Positions 48,090 through 59,187 of a stretch of DNA of 64,000 bases are shown in pieces. How positions within the stretch are numbered: position 1 is the first letter of the stretch; the number at the start of each line of letters is the position of its first letter. The position numbers and the translations under genes are program-made. The DNA lies in the NCBI GenBank assembly GCA_947034895.1, contig OX344763.1, forward strand, positions 29,077,025 through 29,141,024, read 5' to 3'. The notes under the pieces are model-generated. The model was not told the origin of the DNA. It made no database searches and saw only the letters and a list, made by a program, of their open reading frames with translations. Origin of the DNA: Rhytidiadelphus loreus. Lineage: Eukaryota > Streptophyta > Bryopsida > Hypnales > Hylocomiaceae.

Positions 48090-50220
48090 GGTAACTAAGT
48101 TACATCTAAAATTGTACACTTCCTAAAATCGCAGTATCGCACACTAGAGATTCATGTCTCCCACTATTCAAGAGACTTTATGATTGCTTTTAATAATGCC
48201 TATTTTAAGCACTTTAAAAATTCGTAGTTTGTTCATGTAGTGTTCAAAAAATGCATACTAAGAAAATCTACAATCTCCTTTTCACTACCAACATGACCCC
48301 ACAAAAAAAAATATAATATAATAATGGGAACCATGCTAAATTTCTTATTTGTGTGATTTTAAGTGTAGTTACCTTAGAGCTTGAAGACTTCAAATTAAGG
48401 TACAACATTCATGTATATTCATGCAATGAGACACTTCATATATAATTCAACTTGCTAACTAGGGCCTATCGTAGGTTGATAGCAAGTTTGACGGAAAATA
48501 ATACAAAAAAGTGAAGTCCTATTTTTTGGAAATTAATTACTAAAGGAGCAGGAATTACAGAAATTAAAGTTAAGCAATGCTGAAAATTTAATATTTTTGA
48601 GTTAGATACCAATCTATCATTGGACAATCTACCATCAAGAATTTTTTGATGGCAAACTAAAAGAATTATTTACTTCATTGATAGAGCGTAAGGGTTGAAA
48701 GTTACATAGGTCGTTTTTATAATGAAATTCATTGTCCATCATGAATCCTCAAAGGGTATGAGATAATTTGAAGATTGCTCATTGTCAAAACCTAGGAATT
48801 GTGTTCAATGTAGAATTTCAAATCTCATTTTGACATAGTAGAATAACTTTGAACTGAGAAAAATTGAAAGATCAAGCTAAATTTCATCTCCAAGAACCCA
48901 TTTGAGATTTTGAGCCTCCAAAAAAAAGTTATGGACAAAATTTAAAGAAGATGTTTGAAAATATCAAAGATAATGTCCCATCCAACCCCTCTTTGAACTT
49001 TGTCCATAACTTTTAATTGGAGACTCAAAATCTCAAACAAGTTTGGCGAGATGAAATTTAGCTTGATTTTCCACATTACATTAGTTCAAATTTTTTAGAA
49101 AATACCACCCCGTTTGTATAAGGATCTTATCTTTGTCATCTCTCTAGAAAAAAATTAGTTGTTTCTAAAAGCTATGTGATAGACTCATACTTAAGGTGAC
49201 TAACGGGGCAAATTTAAAACAATTTGAATTTCCAGAGGCTGAAATGATTGTAAATTTGAAAATAAATGGGGAACCCCACTTTCTCACTTTTAATAATTAT
49301 TTGAGCTACTAGTGCCAGATGTGTACGCATCAATGCCAATATAACTTCTGGTTTAGATTACTCACAAAGTTATATCATTATTTCAAGTTATATACCACTT
49401 CCCAACTATTGGTATGAATGATTTTCATTTCCTCAATTGGAAATATTTTGCTGCATCTTGACAGACAATAATTAGAGGAGAAAGGCAGAAGTTACCCCCT
49501 AAAGCCTTGAGGGGGGTAAAGCCAAAAACTGCCATAAATTGTGACTCTTTGAAAACAATAACTTTGTGGTGATTTTGTAGAGTGATTTTGACCATAAGAT
49601 CTCAAAGTTAATTTCACTTAGGACTCCCTGTTTTGTTTTGGGCAGCTGTGTACAGTCAGGTCCAGTTGAAGTAGAAATTTTTCATCAACTTTAGAAAGCT
49701 CTAGCATGCTCGAAAATGAATGGATTTTGAAACCGCAAATTGCGTTGGAATTGCAATGAAGTGCACTTCAACTTCATAACAAGTGAAAAATTAATAATTT
49801 AAAATTATACAACAATTTCGATTCCTTTTATACACTATCTACCATTTCATAGAGAACCTTGGGAGGATAGTCAAAGTTTTTTTGCATTTGGGTGAAGAAC
49901 AAGCAAGAAATCAATCAAGAAATTCAAGTGGTATGGGAATAAGTATCTCTAAAGCAATTGTGAAGGTTCATTTCTTATACGTACCATTGAATACAAGTTG
50001 TAATTTTCACAAATGTTGGCAATACTAGATAGTACATAGTGTACAGAAAACATCAAACTCTTTGTATGATTTTCAATTACATATGTGTGGTTGTAATGAT
50101 GAGAAAGTAGACTTCAGAGTGATTCAAAGGCAATTCAAAATTCAGTTCATTTTTTAATGCACAAGGGTCTTCCAAAGTTCTCCTAATCTTGATAGGATCC
50201 AAGAATTTGTAATTTAGTTG
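48090..50220. other. spacer with a roughly 260 bp inverted repeat at 48838-49100
   Basis: The arms 48838-48960 and 48990-49100 pair through blocks such as AAGCTAAATTTCATCTC with GAGATGAAATTTAGCTT, and CATTTGAGATTTTGAG with CTCAAAATCTCAAACAAG. Elsewhere AT-rich without genes. A small inverted pair, TACCCCCTAAAGCCT and GGGGGGTA, lies at 49494-49520. Confidence 0.6.
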
Positions 50221-52035
50221 AACCCCATTGTACAGTAAGGTCTACTTTATTTACAAATTTTTACATTCACAAGGAAAAAATGACTATTGCCATCCATTGC
50301 TGCCATCTTTGACGCCCTCCCTAGGGCTGAAAAATTGTTATTTTATCATGAATTTTTTTCACAAGATCATCTCTATGTTAATAACATTTGTGCCAAATTT
50401 CAAGGCCAAAAGATTTACACATAAAAAGATATTCACAATCTACCAACATGTGTAGTTGTGAGAAAATTTTCAATGCTACCAACTTTGACACCCTTCCAAA
50501 GATTGAGAAATTAAAATTTGGCCATGAAATTTTAGTTATGAGATCATGTCTATGTTGGTAATATGTGTGCCAAATTTCAAGTTCAAAGGATTTTCCCATT
50601 AAAAGATATTTGAAATCTACAAACAAAAGTAGTTGTTAGAAATTATTTCACAACTACACATGTTGGTAGATTTCAAATATCTTTTTCTAGGAAAATCTTT
50701 TAAACTTGAAATTTGGCACACATATTATCAATATAGAGTTGATCTCATGAAAAAAATCTCACCATGATTAAACAATTTTTCTGCCCTTAGGAAGGTGTCA
50801 AAGTAGGCACTAGTGAAATTGTTTCTCTCAACTACATTTGTCCACTAGTAGATTTCAAATATCTTTTAATGGGAAAATCCTTTGAACTTGAAATTTGGCA
50901 CACATATTACCAACATAGACATGATCTCATAACTAAAATTTCATGGCCAAATTTTAATTTCTCAATCTCTGGAAGGGTGTCAAAGTTGGTAGCATTGAAA
51001 TTTTTCTCACAACTACACATGTTGGTAGATTGTGAATATCTTTTTATATGTAAATCTTTTGGCCTTGAAATTTGTCACATATGTTATTAACATAGAGATG
51101 ATCTTGTGGAAAAAAAATCATGATAAAATAACAATTTTTCAGCCCTAGGGAGGGCGTCAAAAATGGCAGCAATGGATGGCAACAGTCATTTTTTCCCTGT
51201 GAATGCAAAAATTCGTAAATGAAGTAGACCTTACTGTACAATGGGGTACCATAAAGTTACAAACTTTTTAAAAAACTTTACAAAACATACCACTGCTGCC
51301 AACTTTGACACCCTCCATAGGAGTGAATTTTTTTTCTTTTGGCCATGAAATTTTTGTCATGAGATCAATTCTATGTTAATAACATTTGGTTCAAATTTCA
51401 AGGTCAAAAGATTTACACAAAAAAAGATATTCAAAATCTACCAACATGTGTCATTGAAAGAAACAATTTCACTATTGCCAACTTCCATAAACATATTGGT
51501 AGATTTCGAATATCTTTTTTTTTGTGAATCTTTTGAACTTGAAATTTGGCGTACATGTTATCAACATAGATTCAATCTCTTTAAAAAAATTCATGGAAAA
51601 AACAAAAAATTTCAATCCTTGGGAGGATGTCAAAGTTGGCAATAGTGAAACTCTCCTTTACAAAATACATGTTAGTATATATCATATATCTTTTGGGGGG
51701 TAAATATTTTGAACTTGAAATTTGTCACACATATTATTAATGTAGAGGTGATCTCATAATAAAAATTTCATGGCAAAAGAAAAAGTTTTTTATCCTTGAG
51801 AAGGTGGCAAAGTTGGGAGAACTGAAAGTCTACAACTACACATGTTGGTAGACTTTCAATATCATTTTTTTGGTGAATCTTTTGGCCTTGAAATTTGGCA
51901 CAGATGTTGTTAACATAGGGATGCGCTTGAAAAAAAAACTCATGAAAAAAACCCAATTTTTGAGCCTTCAGGAGGGTGTCAAAGTTGGTAGCAAGTTGGC
52001 AGGAATGAAAAAAAAATCATATGTATATGGTACCC
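50221..52035. repeat. array of about 178 bp units in alternating orientation, with a 1 kb inverted repeat
   Basis: About ten copies of one unit are recognisable by GGTAGATTTCAAATATCTTT, GAAATTTGGCACACATATTA and GGGTGTCAAAGTTGG. Some stand on the plus and some on the minus strand. Phase points at about 50670, 50848 and 51026 give a period near 178 bp. 50221-51248 is a near-perfect inverted repeat: the outer left reads CATTGTACAGTAAGGTCTAC and the same appears complemented at the right. A further set with mixed orientation follows to about 52035, ending GGTACCCGACTGTATAGTAC. The small frames inside repeat each other and are not genes. Confidence 0.8.
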
Positions 52036-52171
52036 GACTGTATAGTACCTTTGTCATTTTTATCTCCCAATTCACTCAAGCTTGGCCAGCTAGCAGGTCA
52101 TGGATGGGGGCAATCCACTTTCCCGCAACCTAGAATGTGGATCCCACCAATTTTGCAAGACAAATCACAAG

Positions 52172-52394
52172 GGCCACCGTGAATTGACCCCTAAGAGAAA
52201 ATACTGGATTTTTTTATTTTCCATTTATGATCAAATTTGCAAATTTTGAATTCATATTTGCAATCAAAGGTCCCAAATTTAGATAAGAGAGGTGTAGTAA
52301 ATAAATTAATCAAGCACAAAATAGGGGTCTTTTTTTACATGCATCCCTAGAATGACTTTGGGGGGACAAGCAAGGGGGTCGGTTCACCCTGGTC
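52172..52394. mobile_element. 223 bp MITE, second copy of the family at 4630-4854
   Basis: The termini GGCCACCGTGAATTGACCCC and, reverse-complemented, GACCAGGGTGAACCGACCCC match those of the first copy. ATCACAAG is found on both sides (52164-52171 and 52395-52402), an 8 bp duplication, or 9 bp with one mismatch. The interior shares TTGAATTCATATTTGCAATC with copy 1. Confidence 0.85.
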
Positions 52395-52402
52395 ATCACA
52401 AG

Positions 52403-53489
52403 TTGGTGTTTGGTAAATCTAGGCTAGTAGCAGGAAGAAAACTTGATATCAGGGCTTCTAAGTTCAGAATAAGTGTTGTCCTAGCTTGTAATTCTTTAGA
52501 TTATGTTCCAGTTCCAATTCTAAAATGTGCACCACTAGAATAATTTTGCCTGTGATGGGCTCCCTCCCATTTTGCATGTCATAGACAAAGTTCCCTTAAC
52601 TTATGTGCAAAAACATTTAGACCGTTTGGACACATACAAGATGGTAAAAATAGTTCATTTTTACAAGGTGGTTCAAAATTTTACTCTTACCCTGGGTCAA
52701 CTTTGATGCATTCCAAGAAAACCAAATGAGTGAGCACATAAGGTAGCAACACCTATAATTGTCAATTTAAGGTTTTTGGACATGATGTCTATTAATAGAC
52801 ATCCAACAAATTATTGGATCCTACTAGCAAGAGAAAAAGAATTCCAATGCACTTAGAAATGTATTTTTTGGACATTGTAAGTATAAGTTGAGAATTTTTA
52901 AAGAACTTACTATAGATGCACCTAATACCAACACTAAGATCTAATATTCAGATGTGTTACATCCTTGTAATCACATCTATTTACTTCCCATGATTTTTCA
53001 AGATTTTAGAGGTGGTGGTTATGGGTACAGTGACACTTGTGGGTGTTGGTACCTTACTTACATTGTTTAGTTACTCGTCATCACTCTCCACCCCCCCCAA
53101 AAAAGAATTAAATAAAAAAATCCATCCATGCTTGTTCTCCAAAGCCATCACTTTAGTTTTTTTTGCCTCACCCAAATGAGGTCTTGGGCAAAAAAAGGAG
53201 CATGTGCAATGACAAGCATATACCTACACAATGTTTTCACATGATTAATTTATATATCATACTCATAAAACATAGAACTGGTGGTGGTCCTAAACAAAAG
53301 TCTCGAATATATGTATATAATAAGGAGATGTACATTACAATAAGAACTATAGTTTTAAGGTTGTTTTCACGGCATGTCGTCATCCATGTTGGACCAATTC
53401 AATTTTGTAGAAGTGCAGTGCAAAACTTTGTCTTGAATTGTGAGTGTGTCATTGGTATCATGGGAACTCATTCTTGGTGCATGTGCCCA
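52403..53489. other. spacer, no gene recognised
   Basis: Segment 52500-52600 is similar to 63300-63380 (CACTAGAATAATTTTG and TGATGGGCTCCCTCCCATTTTG). A poly-C/poly-A run lies at about 53091-53105. A 113-codon plus-strand frame (53163-53504) shows no domain and partly faces the transposase relic on the other strand. Confidence 0.45.
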
Positions 53490-54040
53490 AGGTATAAAAT
53501 ATAAATGTTGACAGCAATGGTGTCAAGTAGAATAAACCAAACTCGGAGTGCCATCTCTTGTGAGATTGAGTTTGACAAGAGTGAGAAGCATATATTTCAT
53601 CTATCACATCCATCTCCATCATGTAGAGGGATACTTTCCAAATGAATGGGTGACATTTGAATTTGTTTGCACAATGCTCCATCTCATACGAATGAATACA
53701 AGGATATTGGATTAGCATAGCATACATTGAAAGTAAAAATTGACTTCTTGTGATTCTACAGACAAGAAGCCAGTGCATAATTTGAATGCATTCACCAATC
53801 TAGTGTTCCTTGTTGTGATTACCCCCAACTCTTCAAATTTTTGAAGTCTAATGCTATGCCTGTTTATTTTGATTGCATTGTACCCATAGCATAAATTTTC
53901 CTAGTAGCCAACTCCTTGAACAAACCTATAATAGAGAAATAGTTATTTGTCACTACTACATGCCCCTTTCCATCAAGTCCCTCTACCAATTTCAACACTA
54001 AATTATGTGCCTCACTAACTAGCCTCTCCGTGTTGAACCA
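53490..54040 (-). pseudogene. degenerate piggyBac-superfamily transposase
   Basis: The minus strand from about 54040 reads LVLKLVEGLDGKGHVVVTNN, then YFSIIGLFKELATRKIYAMG, then TGIALDFKNLKSWG, a stop, SQQGTLDW, a stop, and HKKSIFTFNVCYANPIS. After a frame change it reads MDVIDEIYASHSCQTQSHKR followed by WHSEFGLFYLTPLLSTFIFY. These blocks follow the order of the piggyBac DDE domain: VVTDNxFTS, then GTxxxNRxGxP, then the DxxDQ-SxxRRSxKWW block. At least four in-frame stops and a frameshift are present. The aspartate in VTDN is Asn here, so it is dead. Two stops stand where Arg is expected, as CGA-to-TGA decay gives. The N-terminal part is not recognisable. The element's own ends were not found, but TTAA elements lie all around. 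Confidence 0.72.
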
Positions 54041-54254
54041 TCTCTGGCACTAAATGGAGAATTATGAGATGATTCAACTTTTTGCCCTTCTTTTCACATG
54101 TCATTTGGTGGTTTTCTATGGTCATTTAGTTGTTGCCTAAGCTTATCATTTAATTCAATAAAAAACCTAATATTTTTTGACATTCTAGTCATTTTTTTGA
54201 GTTTGCAAATACAACCAATTAAAATATCTACAAATAAAATGACAACTTGGTTAA

Positions 54255-55109
54255 CCCCTAAAGGGTTTTGACTATGTTTTCACCAAAAATGCTCCAAAAT
54301 TGCCAAAAGAAAAATAAATTTGAACACATATAATCGTAGGATCTTGTATTACACTGGTTTGAGAAGATGTGGAAAAAATTCAGAAAATTCCACTATGAAA
54401 ATTGCAAGATATTAGCATTTGAAGTGACAAAAATCCTTTGGGGAGCCTTGTGAAAAAACTAGGCAGTTGCACTTTACAAGGTCACATTTGTATGAAAAAA
54501 TGTCTAAAATGGTGGTGCTTATTAGGATTCATTCTTCAAGTCTATTTGGTTTCATGCTTGAAAAAGTTTATAATTTGGAATTGTACTATATATTTGAAAA
54601 ATATAGTAAGTAGAAAGAAGAGACAATGATTCAAAATACTAAATTTTTAAGAATTTAGTTATGGGATTGAAAAATGCCAATCCAATGTTGTAATGTTGTA
54701 ATAAAAAATCTACATTCAATTCTTTAATTTTTTTTCAAAAATATTAAAAATTGAATTAAATAAAAGACTTCAAGGTTTATTTTAGAGTAGAGATTCCATA
54801 AGTATCCACAAACACAAAATGGAATGATTCAAAACTTTCCACGTACACAAAAATCTAGAAAACCAATTTCAAGTTTTTATTTCTTTTAAAGTGATTTTCT
54901 AAGAATTTTTTTGAGTTGTACAAGCTACCTACATATCAATGAAAATTATATATCATACAATAATTTTTTAACCATGTAGTCAAAAGTTATGAAAATTGTT
55001 GAACTTAGAGCTACTCCTCAGGCACATGTTGTGTGAAAATTTTAAATTTTAAAAATAAAAATTCCATTCATAGTGAGTTGACAAAAAACACAAGTTGGTC
55101 CTTTAGGGG
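54255..55109. mobile_element. 855 bp TTAA-flanked element (piggyBac-like signature)
   Basis: TTAA is at 54251-54254 and 55110-55113. The termini CCCCTAAAGGGTTTTG and, reverse-complemented, CCCCTAAAGGACCAAC are inverted repeats of about 12 bp. No coding frame is seen inside. It starts about 210 bp from the piggyBac transposase relic. A truncated relative in the opposite orientation is at 26700-27715. Confidence 0.82.
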
Positions 55110-55113
55110 TTAA

Positions 55114-56619
55114 AATACTAAGTTGAAGGCATTCATCAATTCAAGGCAATTTGCACACTAATTCAACATTGAATACTATGAAAGGTAAAGAATCATTTCA
55201 AACCATAATTGAAAGCAAATACAAGTATTAAAGCAAGAAAATATAAAATTAAGATTCTATAATATAAAAACAATACCCCAAAACATCAAATCAACATTCA
55301 AAAACATCAAATCAGCACTCAGAAACATCAAAACAACACCCTAGAACATTATAACAACACTCAAATACATCAAATCAGAACCCTAAAATGTCAAAACAAA
55401 ATTCAAAATAATCAAACCGATGGTAGCCCCCCTAATATCCCAAAACCAAATTTTGAATACAAAATCTGGCTATACCCTTGGGGCTATTTAGCTAGGAACT
55501 AGCAAGAGCTTTCTCATTAACAAGTCATTTTCTGTACTCCTAGTTTTTCACTAAGTTATGCTACCTAAAATACTGAAATATAGATGGTAATTTTTTTATT
55601 TCACTTGGTTCATTTCACACTAGCTACTGGATCTCCCCATATGTTGAAGAATCTCTTATGAGTGAACACTCCTGCTTTATATGATTTTGAATCCTCAAAA
55701 ATGTACATTAGACGTTTATTTATTGAATTACACAAATATTAATGTTTATGTATGTTTGGACATTTTATTCAACACTTTCTCAAATGCAAGCATATTAAGC
55801 AAAGTTCCTTTTATATAGAACTTTAAGCATTATATAGTTATTGAAATAAAATAATCAACTTTGAAATTATTGTAACCCACGACAATGGCTTTACATTCTT
55901 TTTTAATTCTCATGTTACAATATTTTTTGTGAACATGTGCCTACTTCTAACCTTCTCTATTATTCTATCTTCTTCCCTTTTACTTCAACTATATATTATT
56001 CAATCTTCATTGAACTCCAATATACCATTTGTAGTCATCTTAAATTTTATTAAGTTCCTTATGCAAACTAACTTGTTTCACAAACATCATTGAATATTAA
56101 AAAAAAAACATAACAATTCTCCAACTCTAATTAAATTCATTAGCTATGGATGAATTGCTATTTCTTTTTAGAAAAACAAATGGTCACTGAACATCTTACA
56201 TCATATCTTATATTGATCATGTTCAATCACCATCTTTGCCAAATCTCCATTTGGCCTTAGAAGATCAACTTACTCAAACCAATCCTCCATCACAATGATT
56301 TTTTCTACACAATCAAGTGTCTTTCATCGCATTTATCACATTGTCTTGTTGCATGATTTTTAATATTTTCTTGCAATTTCTATTGTAACATTAACAAACT
56401 CTTTCTAATTGAGCACCTTACTATAACAATCCATTGTTACAATAATGACCCCCTTGTTCTTTTTTTGAATTGAACATTGGCACTTTAGGTTCATAGATAG
56501 CAATGTTTTGTCCAAAGTGATGAAAGATCAATAATTCACCTTGACTCTACTCTTCAAGTATCCAATTGTACAAATATAAATATGGCGTGTCAATTTTATC
56601 GTATATGAGTGCACATGCT
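55114..56619. other. AT-rich spacer with a short tandem tract, no gene
   Basis: At about 55270-55420 loosely repeated units of the type ACATCAAAWCAACAYYC occur six or seven times. The rest is AT-rich with no coding frame or element terminus that I can support. Confidence 0.5.
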
Positions 56620-56623
56620 TTAA

Positions 56624-56844
56624 CCCTTGAGCGTTCCAACGTCCATATTCTGGATGACGAACAGAGGGCTTGCACGCGCTGTTTCATCCAACTAGCTTCT
56701 CATTCATCCAATTTAACACTTGAATCTTGAAAAGACAACCTTCTTTTATGCCCAATTTCATGAAATTTTAGTAAATGGTATTACTGTACAAAGATATAAG
56801 CAAAAATGTGCCAAAATTTGAAAAAGGATTGAGGCGTTAAGGGG
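56624..56844. mobile_element. 221 bp TTAA-flanked element abutting the next one
   Basis: TTAA is at 56620-56623 and 56845-56848. The left end is CCCTTGAGCGTTCCAACGTC and the right end, reverse-complemented, is CCCCTTAACGCC. A shorter relative in opposite orientation lies at 62839-62979 (shared GACGTCCATA-type block and AATTTTGGCACATTTTTG). Its right TTAA is also the left TTAA of 56849-57650. Confidence 0.75.
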
Positions 56845-56848
56845 TTAA

Positions 56849-57650
56849 CCCCTAATTGCCTCATCGACCATATATGGTCGATCTGAAATTTCAGGCTCAT
56901 TTTGAAGTGGGCAATTAAATTCATTTGCCCGTTTTAAAAAAAAATTGGGCAGTTTTTAGGGTTAACTATTAAAAACTTTCATTTTTCACTGAAAAAGGTA
57001 CATATTTGATTGTTGAGAGGTCTCCAAAGCCATTTATGTCCGTTAGTGGAAGAGTAAAGCTTGCTAATTTTACTTCATTTTTCAACTTTGAGCAATTTCA
57101 CTTGATTTGAGATCTAGAAACTTCCACTTATCCATTTGCTTTGAAAATGGTCCCAATCGAAAGAGTAAAGTGTTTTCATGATTTTCACCGTTGAAAATTT
57201 AAACAAGCAAGTGTTGATTTGGAGTTATTTGTGAATTATACTTATAAAAAAAATTGCATCTCAACAATTGCAAGGTGGATTGTGTAATGAGTTTAATAAC
57301 TTTTCAAGTGATATTAAGTTTTTTGAAAGGGCATTTTAATGTGCTAACACAATTTGTAGTTGTTCATGTCACCTCCAATCCCAAAAAACTTTTATGTGCA
57401 AATTCTTGAAACATTGTAGGGAGGGACAACATACTAAAAATAGAAAAATGTACATTTCTCTTGTTATAATCTCACAACTCTTATGCAATTTTGTACTCAA
57501 AATTGATGTGCATACTAATAAGCAAGCTCTTTGAACATCCATACAATTAGATTTTGAAAAAAAAACAATTTGCTTCAATGGGGATAACTATAAGCCCATG
57601 CTCTTTTTTCATAGTCAAAACACACTTGAAAAGGCTTAGGCATTTAGGGG
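56849..57650. mobile_element. 802 bp TTAA-flanked element, copy 2 of 47282-48085
   Basis: TTAA is at 56845-56848 and 57651-57654. The ends CCCCTAATTGCC and, reverse-complemented, CCCCTAAATGCC match copy 1. The two copies align end to end in the same orientation with scattered substitutions and a few small indels. It shares one TTAA with the element at 56624-56844. Confidence 0.87.
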
Positions 57651-58690
57651 TTAAGAAACTTGTGGTTTGTTGAAAGTAAATCTATTGAGTTTTTTAGGTT
57701 AATCAAACAAGTGATCTACCTTCATTGCCACTTTTTCAATGGAAAATCCAAGAACTTATTATTTACCATAGATGATTGAGTTTGAAAATTTTGATTTCCT
57801 ATCTAGAATCATAAAGTCGTAAATAACTAAAGGAGGACATAAAATACAAAAATAACCAACCACAAAATAGGAGGGGAACTTTTTACATCAACCCTCAAGA
57901 AAAACCTATCCGGGAAAAATAGTAAGAGTTAATCATAAAGTGTGTCGTGAGGGACTAGGAGTTGGAGTTTGAGAAAAATAGAGGACAAAAACTCCTTGAA
58001 ACACCTAAACTGAAGTTTGGAATTTGTAATGGAGTTTGTTGTTGTGTTTCTTTTGTACCATTCTTAGGTTACACCTTCCTCTGATCCCCCCCCCTTCTAC
58101 AAACTGGGGACCTTTATGATTAACTCTAATGTAGGTTCTCAATTCAATCTGCTTGCTCCCTAATAAACCAATGGATGCTTTTCTAAATTGATGAAGATTG
58201 TCGTAGGGCCTCTTTACATGTATCAATCATCATGGAACTTTCACACTAGGTGCTATAGGGAAAAATAGCCATTGCACTTTCACGTGGACCTAGTAGGTGG
58301 GGAGGGATGCAATAGGAAAGTTACACGTATTAGATTCTCTCAAGATTGACTAGTCCCCAACCAATGAGGTTGTTCACCGATCTCATTGAAACTTCAACTC
58401 CTCCTTTCCCGCTTGCCTACCGGCAAGACAATTAGTGGAGCCGCTTTTATCTTCTTGCTTGAATTAGCGGTAAACTTGTCCACCAAGCTCACATGTAAGT
58501 TGACCCTTAGAGCCGCTAATGCTAGCCGTGAGGGGCCACGGCCCCTCACTTGAGTTGCATTGTGTTCTTCTTTGTGTCCCATCGGGTAGGGGTCAGGTTC
58601 TGTCTGGGTGCTCTGGTGTCATCAGGTCGGACTTGTGGCTGGTGTGTATAATTCTTTATTTGCAATGAAATTTCATTTCATTTGTGTCAA

Positions 58691-58729
58691 AAAAATGAAA
58701 ATGAAAATGAAAATGAAAATGAAAATAAA
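58691..58729. repeat. (AAAATG)n microsatellite
   Basis: Six or so units of AAAATG or AAAATA in a row. Confidence 0.9.
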
Positions 58730-59140
58730 ATAAAGAAGGAGATGCTCTTTTCGATATCTGATGAGTTTTCGAAATCATCGCAATCTGCTTGCAAGTTTCA
58801 ACAATCCCAACATGTTTGCAGAGTGTGCACTGCAATGCAAGTTGAACATCGACATCTGCTGCTTTCCTCCGTTCAAATTGGAGCCAGGCCAGGCCAAGCC
58901 AAGCCAGGCCAGGACGGTGCCCGAGAGCCCCCCAGACTTCCAGCTCTCCTGAATCTCCTCAGTCCTCACCATTCATGCGCACTGCACTGGGCCCCGAAAG
59001 TCTGTAGCCCCAGGGCATTCAACCCTTGCAGGCAGGCAGGCAGCGCAGCGAGTGCAGCGAGCGCAGTGAGCGCAGCAATGCAGCATCCTTGATGAACCCG
59101 GGCTTGCCACCCAGACGGACCGCTTGCCTGCCTGCGCCCT

Positions 59141-59187
59141 CCGTCCGTCCGTCCGTCCGTCCGTCCGTCCGTCCCTCCATCCATCCA
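59141..59187. repeat. (CCGT)n microsatellite grading into (CCAT)n
   Basis: About eight CCGT units followed by CCCT and CCAT units. The frames across it give Pro-Ser-Val or Asp-Gly-Arg-Thr repeats, an artefact of the repeat. Confidence 0.93.
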
